Shown: positions 24,457-34,000, numbered from the stretch's first letter. The stretch: 64,000 nucleotides of DNA from Chryseobacterium aurantiacum (GCF_003020585.1 NZ_PXUE01000009.1:16947-80946); one strand, 5' to 3'. Notes: generated from the letters alone by a model not told the origin. Program-made: numbers and translations.

Positions 24457-25503
24457 GTGAAAAAAATAGCCTACATAGAAATTGATACCCACGCAGAAAT
24501 AGCACAGGCTTTCATGGATATCATGGAGGGGAATCAATCTTTCAGTGTAGATTATTACTTTTCAAAAAAAATTAAGGACCAGGTCAACGAATCTGATGCA
24601 GCAGTATTTCTGTCGGATAGTTCCATGATCTTAGATCAACTGAAAACCAAAAAATATGATCTGGTTATTATCGGAACTGTTCACCGTTTTTTCAATACAT
24701 TTTTGGCGATAACAAAAAAATACAATACAGCCATTGTTACCCATAACCTGAACTTTACAAAAGCTTCAAAGCTGGACTTGATAAAAAGTGTATTCAAAGG
24801 AGATATCATGTACAGATTGAAACTTTGGTGGAAAGAAGGCTTGCTTTACTCTAACAAGGTATATCAAAAATCAGGATCTCTAGTGGTTTTGGATGAAGCG
24901 TTGATTTCAGATAGACATCAGTTTTTACCTCTTTTTTATACAAGAACATTTAACAGAACTGAAAATAAAAACCTGATTATTGTTATTCCTGGTGGTGTTT
25001 CACAGAAAAGGAGGGATTATAATCATATTTTTAAAACCATCCAGAAAATAGGGACAGGGATGAACTGTGAATTTGTATTCCTTGGTAAAGCAAAGGATCA
25101 CGAATTAAAAAAACTCGAAAACTTATCTTTAACAATATCCCAAAATATCACGATTACTTATTTTTCAGAAAGAGTTTCTGCCACAGATTTTGAAAAATGG
25201 ATGCAAAAAGCCAATGTTCTTTGGTGTCCTATTCAACAGGAAACCGAGTTTCTTAGCATCAAAGAAGTATATGGAAAAACCAAGATGACAGGGAACCTAG
25301 GAGATGCTATTGCCTATGGAAAACTGGCTGTTTTTCCTAATAACTATCCATCAAAGCTAGATTTTATTCTGGCTGAAAAAGAAAACGTTCAAGATCAATT
25401 GAATGGGCTTTCAGATAATTATTTTGATTTCCAAAAAAGCTACAGTAAAGAAGAAGTTCAAAAAAGATTGGAACAGCTGTTAAATAAGCTTGTTTCTAAA
25501 TAA
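24457..25503 (+). CDS. Putative glycosyltransferase of the surface-glycan group
   Basis: A 348-residue protein with a GTG start. It has two alternating alpha/beta halves joined near residue 175 (NLIIVIPGGVSQKRRDY), as in GT-B glycosyltransferases. The second half carries EFVFLGKAKD and a late acidic/glycine segment (KTKMTGNLGDAIAYGKLAVFP) similar to the donor-binding region of GT4-like enzymes. I cannot assign a family firmly. It lies in a cluster with a GT2, a flippase and a FkbM methyltransferase. Confidence 0.55.
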   Translation: MKKIAYIEIDTHAEIAQAFMDIMEGNQSFSVDYYFSKKIKDQVNESDAAVFLSDSSMILDQLKTKKYDLVIIGTVHRFFNTFLAITKKYNTAIVTHNLNFTKASKLDLIKSVFKGDIMYRLKLWWKEGLLYSNKVYQKSGSLVVLDEALISDRHQFLPLFYTRTFNRTENKNLIIVIPGGVSQKRRDYNHIFKTIQKIGTGMNCEFVFLGKAKDHELKKLENLSLTISQNITITYFSERVSATDFEKWMQKANVLWCPIQQETEFLSIKEVYGKTKMTGNLGDAIAYGKLAVFPNNYPSKLDFILAEKENVQDQLNGLSDNYFDFQKSYSKEEVQKRLEQLLNKLVSK

Positions 25504-25551
25504 AAATTTCTTTTTTTTAGCCGGATTTACTTTCTCAACTTTCTTAGTTTG

Positions 25552-27030
25552 CTATTTGAACTTAAAAATACTCTTAATAAACCTCGCATTCAGATAATCT
25601 TCTATCGGGAAAATCTTTGTAAAATAATTTCCAACGTAGATTAATGCTAAAACTACAGCCGGTTTATAAATCAGATTGATGAAATTGCTGTGGAAGTTCG
25701 GTAAAACAATAGCTACAGTAATAGCTAAAGTACAAATGATGGAAACAAAGATCATTTCGATCGTTAATGGTGAAACCTTAAATACAAAGTAGTTAAATAC
25801 AATCTTGACCACGTTGTAAATGGTCAGTGAAATTGCAGTAGATAAAGCAATTCCGATAAGCTTCAGATCCGTATTCTTGATGAAATAATAATTCAGTCCA
25901 ATAGTTAATCCAGCCAACAAAAGCATCACCAAAATATTGAATCTGTAGTATCTTGAGAGCGAAATAATATTTCCGTTGAATCCTGTGGCAAGATCAATTA
26001 AAACTGCAGATCCCCAGATCCATACAACAGGTTCATATTCCCTAAGCATAGTTCCGTTTTTTGGCATAAACTGCGTAAGATAAGGGAACCCAACCATAAT
26101 ACATGAGAACAGAACAGCTCCTAAAAAGTATAAAGACAACGAGGTTTTTTTATGAAACCTGTCTAGTTCTTCCATGTCTCCATCGGCCAGTGTTTTGTTG
26201 ATGATAGGAGCGGAAATATTGAACAACCCCAGCTGTGGTATTGAAATCAAAGAGATTAAAGCATACAGAACAGAATAAATTCCAACCTCTTCCATTCCCA
26301 TAAATTCCCCAATCATAAAACTGTTAATGGCCAGGTAATTTCCAAAAGTTCCTAAAAATCCGAAGAAGCTGTAATTGAAAAACTGCTGCCAGAAATTATT
26401 TTTCTTGAAGTAATCCGTATTGAAATCAAGCTGAATTTTTTCCAGTTTGTTGGTGTAATAAATATACCCAAAAAGCATCAGGGTAAATATACCGAAGAAA
26501 AACGAGAATGCAATTTTTTGGGATAACGCAAAATAATAAAACAGGCAGAAAGCTCCAAGGTTGGCTATTTTTGGAAACAAATTGTCAAAGATATTAGACA
26601 CCACAATTCTTTTGTAATTGGAGGTGTATTTATTGAAAATAGCACAAAATGAAAGGATTAAAATCAAAGGAAGAATCATTTCCTTAATTTTCCATGCTTC
26701 TGAATGTCTGAATTTTGGATAAAAATAAGGCAGTATAAAAAATACAGCCGTAAAAATGAGAAAGTTGAAAAAAACAGTAAGTAATGACAGTGATAACATG
26801 TTTTGTTTTTTGCCATCCTTTTCTACCGTATGAAAAAACTTTACATTGGAATAGGAGATACCCAGTACCACAAAAGGAACCAACATTTCAGCAGTAGGAA
26901 GAATATAGCGAAGCTTTCCGTAAAATTCAAAATCATTAGGAAAAATGAAAATTGCGGAAACTGTGCCCAGCAAAAAACCAATATAACCAATAATGGAATA
27001 TTTGAAGCCTTGTCTCGCTACTACACTCAT
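25552..27030 (-). CDS. Polysaccharide flippase (Wzx/MOP superfamily)
   Basis: Moves lipid-linked glycan units across the inner membrane. The 492 residues hold about 12-14 hydrophobic helices with short polar loops, the pattern of Wzx/MATE-type exporters. The N-terminus GFKYSIIGYIGFLLGTVSA is typical of the family. It runs opposite to the two transferase genes and overlaps nothing. The FkbM gene lies 9 bases upstream on the same strand, so the two are probably co-transcribed. No Wzy polymerase or chain-length regulator is in the window. Confidence 0.85.
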   Translation of the reverse strand: MSVVARQGFKYSIIGYIGFLLGTVSAIFIFPNDFEFYGKLRYILPTAEMLVPFVVLGISYSNVKFFHTVEKDGKKQNMLSLSLLTVFFNFLIFTAVFFILPYFYPKFRHSEAWKIKEMILPLILILSFCAIFNKYTSNYKRIVVSNIFDNLFPKIANLGAFCLFYYFALSQKIAFSFFFGIFTLMLFGYIYYTNKLEKIQLDFNTDYFKKNNFWQQFFNYSFFGFLGTFGNYLAINSFMIGEFMGMEEVGIYSVLYALISLISIPQLGLFNISAPIINKTLADGDMEELDRFHKKTSLSLYFLGAVLFSCIMVGFPYLTQFMPKNGTMLREYEPVVWIWGSAVLIDLATGFNGNIISLSRYYRFNILVMLLLAGLTIGLNYYFIKNTDLKLIGIALSTAISLTIYNVVKIVFNYFVFKVSPLTIEMIFVSIICTLAITVAIVLPNFHSNFINLIYKPAVVLALIYVGNYFTKIFPIEDYLNARFIKSIFKFK

Positions 27031-27039
27031 AAAGTTGTT

Positions 27040-27834
27040 TTAAGGGTTTTTAGGTATAAAAATAATATTGTTGATGTACTGAGTTTTATTTTTTTCGTCG
27101 CTTGTATTTTGTAGCAGAATGTCTTCCGTAAGTATTTCCAGAATGAAGCTTTCCCTGTTCAGGTACTTGGCTTCATATCCCCAGCTTTTTACTTTAGAGA
27201 TTTCATTCCATATTGGTGTTTGGTGGTGCCTTTGTTCCATCTCAACCATAAGGGTTGGAAGAAACTGTTTGATGGTCTCTCTTGCTCCCAAAAGAGTCTT
27301 TATTTCATTTCCTTCAACATCGATCTTGATAAAATCTAATCTGCTGAAGTGTTCTATTGCTGCCCATTCGTCTAGTTTGATCACCTTTACCTTTTCGGTG
27401 TAGCTTTTTTCTTCACCTTTTTCCTTGTAGGAGGTATTTAAAGTTCCGCGGGAAGCAATTGTTTTTCCATTAATAATCGGAACCTTGAACTCGGCTACCG
27501 TATTTTCGTCAGAAAGCGCCAAAGGAAGTACCCGCATCGTGGGGAATAGTCTTTTCAGTCTTCTGTAAAGCTTTTTATTAGGCTCAAAAGCATAGATGTG
27601 CTCATGATCCAGCTTATTCTCCAGCTGATATAAGAAAGTTCCTACATTGGCACCAATATCCAGTATAATAGCATTTTTAGGAAGGTATTCCTTGATCCAT
27701 ACCAGTTCCGGTTCTACATTGCGTTCCGAAAAATTATTTTTATTAAGATTATTTAGGGTCTTAAAATATCTTTTTTTGTAAAAATTCGGACTTATATATT
27801 GTAGTTTTTCTGCAATTTTTTGGTATAAAGACAT
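27040..27834 (-). CDS. FkbM-family methyltransferase
   Basis: A 264-residue S-adenosylmethionine methyltransferase. Motif I is ILDIGANVGTFLYQLE, followed by HIYAFEPNKKLY and the FkbM-typical LDFIKIDVEGNEIKTLLGA. The start was set at ATG 27834: an upstream in-frame TTG at 27858 falls inside a perfect -7 element (27856-27863), so it would precede the transcript. It shares an operon with the flippase. FkbM members methylate sugar or glycan hydroxyl groups; the substrate here is unknown. Confidence 0.85.
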   Translation of the reverse strand: MSLYQKIAEKLQYISPNFYKKRYFKTLNNLNKNNFSERNVEPELVWIKEYLPKNAIILDIGANVGTFLYQLENKLDHEHIYAFEPNKKLYRRLKRLFPTMRVLPLALSDENTVAEFKVPIINGKTIASRGTLNTSYKEKGEEKSYTEKVKVIKLDEWAAIEHFSRLDFIKIDVEGNEIKTLLGARETIKQFLPTLMVEMEQRHHQTPIWNEISKVKSWGYEAKYLNRESFILEILTEDILLQNTSDEKNKTQYINNIIFIPKNP

Positions 27835-27855
27835 CCTTAGCTTTTTGACGAATAG

Positions 27856-27863
27856 CAAAGATA
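27856..27863 (-). promoter_or_regulatory. -7 element of the FkbM-flippase operon
   Basis: Minus-strand TATCTTTG fits TAnnTTTG. It places the transcript start near 27850 and supports the ATG at 27834 as the translation start. Confidence 0.6.
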
Positions 27864-28122
27864 AACAAAAATGTAAAACTTATCTTAAAAAATGTTAAAT
27901 ATAATCTGTTGATTTTCAATGAAAAGGCTTTGCTGTCTGTTTTTCATGAAAAATGAGTTTTAACAGGTTATTGATTTGTCACATAGACACCTCTGGTTGA
28001 TGAACAGTCTATTAAAAAGGATTAAAGTCAAAAAAATGAACATTTAATATTTTGAGGCTTAAAATTAATTTAGGGAATCCCACACAATGAAATTCCCTGG
28101 AATATTTAATAATACGGATACA

Positions 28123-28788
28123 TTAATTAAAAGGAGTGTTCAGGAAATCATTAAATGGTTTCATCAGTTTAAAGATTTTGGCCATATTCTTTACTGCATT
28201 TTTGTCCAGAACCTCTTCGTCTTTCAAGTGGTACACCACAATAAAGTTTTTAAGTTTTAAATATTCAGCCATTGGATCTTCCTTTTCAAAACCTTGAGGA
28301 ATTTTTTTCAGCTTATCATCCTGATCAAGTTCCGGGAAATATTTTTTAAAATCTTTATTGTTTAGGATTTTGAGAAAATCATCACCATATAAGGAGACTT
28401 CCTTTCGTACCTCTTTCAATACAGAAGATTCAGGCATGTAGATTCCTCCTGCCAAAAAGGATTTGCCGGGTTCCATATGAAGATAGTATCCTCCTTTCTG
28501 ATTTCCTTTGCCCATTCCCAGGGACGCGCCGAAATTTGTTTTATAAGGTGACTTGTCCTTTGAAAATCGGGTGTCTCGGTAAATTCTAAATAATGCTTTT
28601 TTGCTGTCAATTTTAGCAAGCTCCTCATCAAAACCGGACATTTCTTTGATCAGGTCATCCAGAAAACTAATAATGTTTCCCTGAGAATCCGTATACAGAT
28701 CTTTGTTTTCATTAAACCATTCACGGTTGTTATTGCTGCTTAATTTTTTTAGAAAATCAAATGTTTTGGGAGAAATACTGGCTGGCAT
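28123..28788 (-). CDS. DUF2461 domain-containing protein
   Basis: A 221-residue cytoplasmic protein of the widespread DUF2461 family. The family pattern is clear at the N-terminus (TFDFLKKLSSNNNREWFNENK) and in the middle (RIYRDTRFSKDKSPYKTNFG, YYLHMEPGKSFLAGG). No catalytic function is established for the family. The gene stands alone on the minus strand between the glycan group and a helicase gene. Confidence 0.85.
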   Translation of the reverse strand: MPASISPKTFDFLKKLSSNNNREWFNENKDLYTDSQGNIISFLDDLIKEMSGFDEELAKIDSKKALFRIYRDTRFSKDKSPYKTNFGASLGMGKGNQKGGYYLHMEPGKSFLAGGIYMPESSVLKEVRKEVSLYGDDFLKILNNKDFKKYFPELDQDDKLKKIPQGFEKEDPMAEYLKLKNFIVVYHLKDEEVLDKNAVKNMAKIFKLMKPFNDFLNTPFN

Positions 28789-29176
28789 ATAGTGTTGGTA
28801 TTTTATTTTGGTTAACTTTACTTGAAATCTGGGGTTTTTTGAATTTTTTTTATTTCGAACCTTGAACTTTATCTCCTGAATTTCAAAATCATCCCAATAT
28901 TCAAATTTACATAATAAGGAAGAAAATTAAAATAAAAAATTGCAATTCTGTAGTTTTGTTTGAAAATTCATAAATAGTACCAAAAAAATCAATCTACTTT
29001 AATAAAAAAAAATATTGTTTAGTAAGTCTTTAATTATAGAGGTGTTTTTTTATGTTTTATTTTTTAAAAATTAAGAAAATATTAAAGAATTGTGAATTTA
29101 AGTTTGTATATTTAAAACTTTGTTTAAAAACAAGTCAAATATTTATTGTATCTTTGCAAAAATTTTAAAATAGTTA
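28789..29176. other. 388-base AT-rich intergenic stretch
   Basis: Divergent region between the DUF2461 gene and the helicase gene. The only clear element is the helicase -7 (TATCTTTG at 29149-29156). No gene was seen. The rest is low in complexity and rich in A/T runs. Confidence 0.5.
29149..29156 (+). promoter_or_regulatory. -7 element of the DeaD-like helicase gene
   Basis: TATCTTTG fits TAnnTTTG and lies 20 bases before the ATG. Confidence 0.6.
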
Positions 29177-30892
29177 ATGAATTTATTTACGGAAACCAAT
29201 TTAAGTCCTGATATCCTTAAGGCAATTGGCGAACTGGGCTACGAAAGCCCAACAGAAATCCAAAAACAGACTATCCCTTTTATTCTTTCAGATATTCGCG
29301 ACTTGATCGCACTTGCGCAAACAGGGACAGGCAAGACAGCAGCGTTTTCGCTTCCGATTTTGGATATGATTGACGATACGAGTCGCAAAATCCAATTATT
29401 GGTGCTTTGTCCGACACGGGAATTATGTCTTCAGATTTCGAAGGACATAAAGAATTACTCTAAGTACATGAAGGACATCAAAACCACAGCGGTTTATGGT
29501 GGAAGTAGTATTGTAGAGCAGATGAGATCTTTGAGGGATAAACCACAGATTATTGTGGGAACTCCAGGAAGAGTAATTGATCTTATCAACAGAAAAGCAC
29601 TAGACTTTTCTGCTATTCATTGGTTGGTATTAGACGAGGCTGATGAAATGCTTTCTATGGGATTCAAAGACGAATTGGAAACCATTCTAAGAGAAACTCC
29701 GGAAACTAAACAAACTTTCTTATTCTCGGCTACGATGAATAAAGAAGTGGAAAGAATTTCCAAAAATTACCTTACAAAACCACACCGTATTTCAGTAGGT
29801 TCTATCAACGAAGTGAAGAAGAACATTACTCACGAATATTATGTGGTAGGGTACCGTCAGAAAAAAGAAGCATTGAAGAGATTAATTGATGCAAACCCTA
29901 ACCAGTATTCCATTATTTTCTGTAGAACAAGAATGGAAACTCAGGAAGTTGCTGACTTCTTGATGCAGAATGGTTATGCAGCAGATGCTCTTCACGGTGA
30001 TCTTTCTCAGGCACAGAGAGATACGGTAATGAAGAAATTCAGATTGAAGAACATTGATATTCTTGTGGCTACAGACGTTGCAGCAAGAGGATTGGATGTA
30101 AACTCTCTGACTCACGTTATTCACTTCTCTTTACCAGATGATCCTGAAGTATTTGTTCACAGAAGTGGAAGAACAGGTAGAGCTGGAAAAGACGGTATTT
30201 CTATGGCTTTAATTAAGCCGGAAGAAAGCAGAAAATTGAAGCAAATCAAGTCTGCTACAAAAATTGAAATTAACGAGAAGTTTATCCCAACAGGAGACCA
30301 GATTATCAAGGCTCAGGTAGGAGGTGTTTTCGAGAAATTATTCACGGAGCATGAAGACTTATTCGAATTTGATGATAGCTTAATCCCGGATCTAAGTAAA
30401 TTTACAAAAGAAGAATTGGTGCACCAGTTGTTACAATTCCAATTAAAGGATCTTGCTTTATATTACAAAGACAAACATGATCTTGTTGAGCAGAAATTGA
30501 GCAGCAGAGATGATGATTACTCAAGAAGAGACCGTGGACGTGATAGAGACAGAGATAGAGGTCGTGACAGAGATTCTAGAGATAGCAGAGACAGAGATCG
30601 CGGAAGAGATAGAGATCGTGGTGGAAAACCAAGAAGAAAAGATGAGAACATGGTAAGGTTCTTCTTTAATCTTGGAAAGAAAGATCACTTGAAGAAACTA
30701 GATGTTTTAGATATTATCAATAAAGCTACAGGCGATGGAAAAAGCAAGAAAAGAGCTGAAATTGGAGATATCGAAATTTTAGAGAAATTCTCTTTCTTCG
30801 AGGTTGAAAAATCGTTCAAAGACAATGTCTTGAGCAATATTCAATCCATGAAGTTCAAAGGAAAAGATATGAGGGCTGAAGTTGCAAACTAA
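29177..30892 (+). CDS. deaD: DEAD-box RNA helicase with RNA-binding C-terminal domain
   Basis: An ATP-dependent RNA helicase of 571 residues, similar in layout to DeaD/CsdA. The order of motifs is GELGYESPTEIQKQ (Q motif), AQTGTGKTAA, PTRELCLQ, TPGRVID, VLDEADEM, SAT, IIFCRTRM, ATDVAARGLDV and HRSGRTGRAGKDG. Residues about 446-484 form an Arg/Asp repeat tract, and residues about 489-571 look like a DbpA-type RNA-binding domain (VRFFFNLGKKDHL, IGDIEILEKFSFFEVE). The tract is encoded by repetitive DNA (30520-30624). It probably helps ribosome assembly or RNA decay, especially in the cold. Confidence 0.92.
   Translation: MNLFTETNLSPDILKAIGELGYESPTEIQKQTIPFILSDIRDLIALAQTGTGKTAAFSLPILDMIDDTSRKIQLLVLCPTRELCLQISKDIKNYSKYMKDIKTTAVYGGSSIVEQMRSLRDKPQIIVGTPGRVIDLINRKALDFSAIHWLVLDEADEMLSMGFKDELETILRETPETKQTFLFSATMNKEVERISKNYLTKPHRISVGSINEVKKNITHEYYVVGYRQKKEALKRLIDANPNQYSIIFCRTRMETQEVADFLMQNGYAADALHGDLSQAQRDTVMKKFRLKNIDILVATDVAARGLDVNSLTHVIHFSLPDDPEVFVHRSGRTGRAGKDGISMALIKPEESRKLKQIKSATKIEINEKFIPTGDQIIKAQVGGVFEKLFTEHEDLFEFDDSLIPDLSKFTKEELVHQLLQFQLKDLALYYKDKHDLVEQKLSSRDDDYSRRDRGRDRDRDRGRDRDSRDSRDRDRGRDRDRGGKPRRKDENMVRFFFNLGKKDHLKKLDVLDIINKATGDGKSKKRAEIGDIEILEKFSFFEVEKSFKDNVLSNIQSMKFKGKDMRAEVAN
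30520..30624 (+). repeat. Arg/Asp-coding tandem tract inside the helicase gene
   Basis: Short imperfect repeats of agaGAC/CGTGAC-type codons encode alternating Arg and Asp. The tract links the helicase core to the RNA-binding domain and could vary in length between strains. Confidence 0.7.
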
Positions 30893-30911
30893 CCCCTTGT
30901 TCATACCATAC

Positions 30912-30940
30912 AAAACCGGCAGTAATGTCGGTTTTTTTAT
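30912..30940 (+). terminator. Terminator after the helicase gene
   Basis: AAAACCGGC and GTCGGTTTT pair with one G-T pair around AGTAAT, followed by a T tract. Confidence 0.85.
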
Positions 30941-31044
30941 TTGATAATCAGTTGCTAAGCGAATGTTAACAAAACTTAATGTTATATAGTTTCACGTGCG
31001 ATCCTTTTTTAGGAAATTTGCACTCGAATTATAAATACTAAAAA

Positions 31045-31683
31045 ATGGGAATTGGTAATATTTTCCACGCTTTTCAACCCAAAGATAAAATCTTCTTTGT
31101 ACTTTTTGAAAAGGTAACTGAAAACCTAGTTGCAATGTCTGAGGAATTCAACACTGGAATCAAGGATTTCGATCTTAATGACGATTCAATGTTGAAAAAA
31201 ATGAGTGACTTCGAACATAAAAATGACGAACTTACTCACGAGATCTTCGTAGAACTAGGGAAAAACTTCATCACACCTTTCGATCGTGAAGATATTCACA
31301 CATTAGCAACAGGATTAGACGATATTGCTGATTATATCTACGCTTCTACAAAATATATCTTCCTATACAAATCTCCGGAGATGAAAGCTTACTCAGATTT
31401 CTCTCTATTGATCCACAAAGCATGTCTTGAAATTCAGAATGCAATGAAGAACCTTAAAGGGTTCAAGAATATGGAGCAGGTAAAAGAAGCTTGTATTAAA
31501 GTAAACTCTATTGAAAATATTGCAGATGACTTGCTTTCCAACTCAATGGTAGAATTATTTGAAACCAATGATGCTATTAACATTATTAAAGTTTCATCTG
31601 TATTGAACTATCTTGAAATCGTAACCGATAAAGCAGAAGATGTTGCCAATACGATTGAGAACATCATGATTAAATACGCCTAA
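31045..31683 (+). CDS. DUF47/PhoU-like phosphate transport regulator
   Basis: A 212-residue all-helical protein of the DUF47 family, related in fold to PhoU. Typical segments are EEFNTGIKDFD, DFEHKNDELTHEIFVELGKNFITPFDREDIHTLATGLDDIADYIYAS and IENIADDLLSNSMVELF. The acidic residues fit the metal-binding clusters seen in PhoU relatives. It lies 22 bases before a PiT permease gene. This pairing is common, and the protein is thought to control the low-affinity phosphate permease. Confidence 0.88.
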   Translation: MGIGNIFHAFQPKDKIFFVLFEKVTENLVAMSEEFNTGIKDFDLNDDSMLKKMSDFEHKNDELTHEIFVELGKNFITPFDREDIHTLATGLDDIADYIYASTKYIFLYKSPEMKAYSDFSLLIHKACLEIQNAMKNLKGFKNMEQVKEACIKVNSIENIADDLLSNSMVELFETNDAINIIKVSSVLNYLEIVTDKAEDVANTIENIMIKYA

Positions 31684-31705
31684 ACAATATTTAACATAGC
31701 AAAAA

Positions 31706-32848
31706 ATGGAATTTCCGATTTTACTTACAGTTATTATTGCTTTAGCCTTAATTTTCGATTATATTAATGGTTTTCATGATGCTGCGAATTCAATTGCAAC
31801 GATTGTTTCTACAAAGGTTTTAACTCCGTTTCAGGCTGTTCTTTGGGCAGCACTTTGGAACTTTGCCGCTTTCTTTTTAGCAGCTTACGTAATTGGGGAG
31901 TTTAGAATTGGTAACACTATTGCAAAAACTGTCAACGAAAATTTTATTAATCTTGAAGTAATATTTTCGGGCCTTATTGCAGCTATTGCCTGGAACCTTT
32001 TGACATGGTGGTTTGGTATACCGTCATCATCGTCACATACCCTTATTGGTGGGTTTCTAGGAGCAGCATTAATGCACGCTTTTATGTTGGATTATCATGA
32101 TATTGTAGCTGCTCACCCGGATTTAGGCTTTTTCGATACATTGAAGCAGGCTTTTAGTAAGGTGACAACTCAGGATATCGTGAAGTTTGATAAAGTAATA
32201 CCTATTTTCTTGTTCATTTTTATGGCACCGATTATAGGGATGATTATATCAATTATTATTACCCTGATTATTGTACATATTTTTAAGAGATCTAATCCTC
32301 ACAAAGCAGATAAAACATTCAAGAAGCTTCAGTTGGTTTCTTCCGCCTTATTTAGCGTGGGACATGGTTTGAATGATGCTCAGAAAGTAATGGGTATTAT
32401 TGGAGCAGCACTTATCTATTATCATGTTGAAATGCTGCATGATCCAATTTATATGAACATTCCTGCTGCAGGACGTTTCGATTACTTTGCTCAGCATTAC
32501 CTTTGGGTTCCTTTGGTTTCATTCCTTGCGATTGGTTTAGGTACCATGAGTGGAGGGTGGAAGATCATTAAGACAATGGGAACTAAGATTACTAAGGTAA
32601 CCTCATTGGAAGGAGTAAGTGCAGAAACTGCAGGAGCAATTACCCTTTTTATTACTGATCATTTGAGTATTCCTGTATCTACTACACATACAATTACAGG
32701 TTCTATCATCGGGGTTGGATTAACGAAAAGAATTTCAGCCGTAAGATGGGGAATTACAGTAAGCTTACTTTGGGCTTGGGTACTAACCATTCCAATTTCA
32801 GCTATTGTAGCAGGAATTACCTATCTTTTGGTAACTTTCCTTTCCTAA
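31706..32848 (+). CDS. Inorganic phosphate transporter (PiT family)
   Basis: A 380-residue multi-pass membrane permease that imports phosphate, usually as a metal-phosphate with a proton. The two repeated family signatures are both present: FDYINGFHDAANSIATIVSTKVL near the N-terminus and SVGHGLNDAQKVMGIIGAAL in the second half. SSSSHTLIGGFLGA and VSTTHTITGSIIG also match the repeat. About ten helices are visible. It pairs with the DUF47 gene just upstream. A strong terminator follows. Confidence 0.93.
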   Translation: MEFPILLTVIIALALIFDYINGFHDAANSIATIVSTKVLTPFQAVLWAALWNFAAFFLAAYVIGEFRIGNTIAKTVNENFINLEVIFSGLIAAIAWNLLTWWFGIPSSSSHTLIGGFLGAALMHAFMLDYHDIVAAHPDLGFFDTLKQAFSKVTTQDIVKFDKVIPIFLFIFMAPIIGMIISIIITLIIVHIFKRSNPHKADKTFKKLQLVSSALFSVGHGLNDAQKVMGIIGAALIYYHVEMLHDPIYMNIPAAGRFDYFAQHYLWVPLVSFLAIGLGTMSGGWKIIKTMGTKITKVTSLEGVSAETAGAITLFITDHLSIPVSTTHTITGSIIGVGLTKRISAVRWGITVSLLWAWVLTIPISAIVAGITYLLVTFLS

Positions 32849-32872
32849 GATAAAAATTACAACTTATTATAT

Positions 32873-32903
32873 AAACTTTGTCCATTTGGACAAAGTTTTT
32901 TGT
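32873..32903 (+). terminator. Terminator after the PiT gene
   Basis: AACTTTGTCC and GGACAAAGTT pair perfectly around ATTT, followed by T's. Confidence 0.9.
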
Positions 32904-32933
32904 TTTGTAAAGCCTCGAAAAATCGTATTTTTG
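32903..32933 (+). promoter_or_regulatory. Promoter of the polyprenyl synthetase gene
   Basis: TTTTG (32903-32907) is followed by 18 bases and TATTTTTG (32926-32933). The spacing is one base short of the usual 19-21. Confidence 0.6.
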
Positions 32934-32951
32934 TTCAAATTATAAGATTTT

Positions 32952-33923
32952 ATGGAATTTTTAGACAGATACCAACAGATTGTTGCTGATGCCATTAATA
33001 AGTACACTTTTAAAGATAAACCTACAGAGCTGTATGATCCGATGAATTACATTATTTCCCACGGTGGAAAGCGTCTTCGTCCTATTATGGTGCTAATGGC
33101 TTGTGATCTGTTTGGGGGAGACCTTAAACAGGCTATCAAACCGGCTTTGGCTATTGAATTTTTCCATAACTTCACCCTGATCCATGATGATATTATGGAT
33201 GAGGCTCCTTTAAGAAGGAATAAGCCTACAATTCATACGTTACACGGTATAAACGTTGGAATTCTTTCCGGAGACGGATTAATGCTTAAGGCATACAAAT
33301 TTTTTGAAGATCTTGAGCCTGAAATCTTCAAGGCTTGTATCAGAATTTTCACCCATACCGGACTTCTATTGTGCGAAGGACAGCAATATGATATCAATTT
33401 TGAAACTCAGGAAAATGTGACCTTTGAGGATTATATCAGAATGATTACCTATAAAACAGGGGTCTTAAGTGCTTCTTCTTTTGAAATCGGAGCCTTAATT
33501 GCAAGAGCTGACTTCAAGGATGCAAAAGCTATCTTCAACTTTGGTAAGCACATCGGAATTGCCTTCCAGATTATGGACGATTATCTTGATGTCTTCGGAG
33601 ATCAGGCGCAGTTTGGTAAAAAACATGCAGGGGACATCTATGAAAATAAGAAAACAGTTCTTTATCTGTTGGCAAAAGAACATGCTACAGAAGAGGAAAG
33701 AAAGGAACTGGATTACTGGTATTCTAAAAAGACAGATAATATCGATAAAATATACGGAGTTGAAAAGATCTTCAGAAGAACAAAAGTAGACGAAAAAGCA
33801 CTCCGTTTAATTGAAAAACATAACGAAATTGGTCAAAGCTATCTTCAGAAAATCGACATTCCTGAGGAAAAGAAAAAACCATTCATTGAATTGGCCAACT
33901 ATTTATTGAGAAGAGAAAGCTAA
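32952..33923 (+). CDS. Polyprenyl diphosphate synthase
   Basis: A 323-residue trans-prenyltransferase that builds a long-chain polyprenyl diphosphate. The first aspartate-rich motif is LIHDDIMDEAPLRR, the second is QIMDDYLDVFGD. GGKRLRP near residue 39 is the usual substrate-binding segment. The residue before the first motif (FFHNFTLIHDD) lacks bulky aromatics at the positions that would restrict chain length to farnesyl. The likely product feeds menaquinone synthesis. The decaprenyl-type lipid used by the UbiA operon at 58 kb is normally a cis-polyprenyl phosphate, so a direct link should not be assumed. Confidence 0.88.
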   Translation: MEFLDRYQQIVADAINKYTFKDKPTELYDPMNYIISHGGKRLRPIMVLMACDLFGGDLKQAIKPALAIEFFHNFTLIHDDIMDEAPLRRNKPTIHTLHGINVGILSGDGLMLKAYKFFEDLEPEIFKACIRIFTHTGLLLCEGQQYDINFETQENVTFEDYIRMITYKTGVLSASSFEIGALIARADFKDAKAIFNFGKHIGIAFQIMDDYLDVFGDQAQFGKKHAGDIYENKKTVLYLLAKEHATEEERKELDYWYSKKTDNIDKIYGVEKIFRRTKVDEKALRLIEKHNEIGQSYLQKIDIPEEKKKPFIELANYLLRRES

Positions 33924-34000
33924 ATATAGGCAGCAGAGGGGTAGGTAACGGTTATCAGTAATGATCTGCTACCTACTTCCTGCCACCTAATACCTGTACA
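33924..34000. repeat. Imperfect inverted repeat before the GSCFA gene
   Basis: GGCAGCAGAGGGGTAGGTA can pair with TACCTACTTCCTGCC across a roughly 30-base loop. It resembles other G/T-rich intergenic hairpins in this window. Confidence 0.4.
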
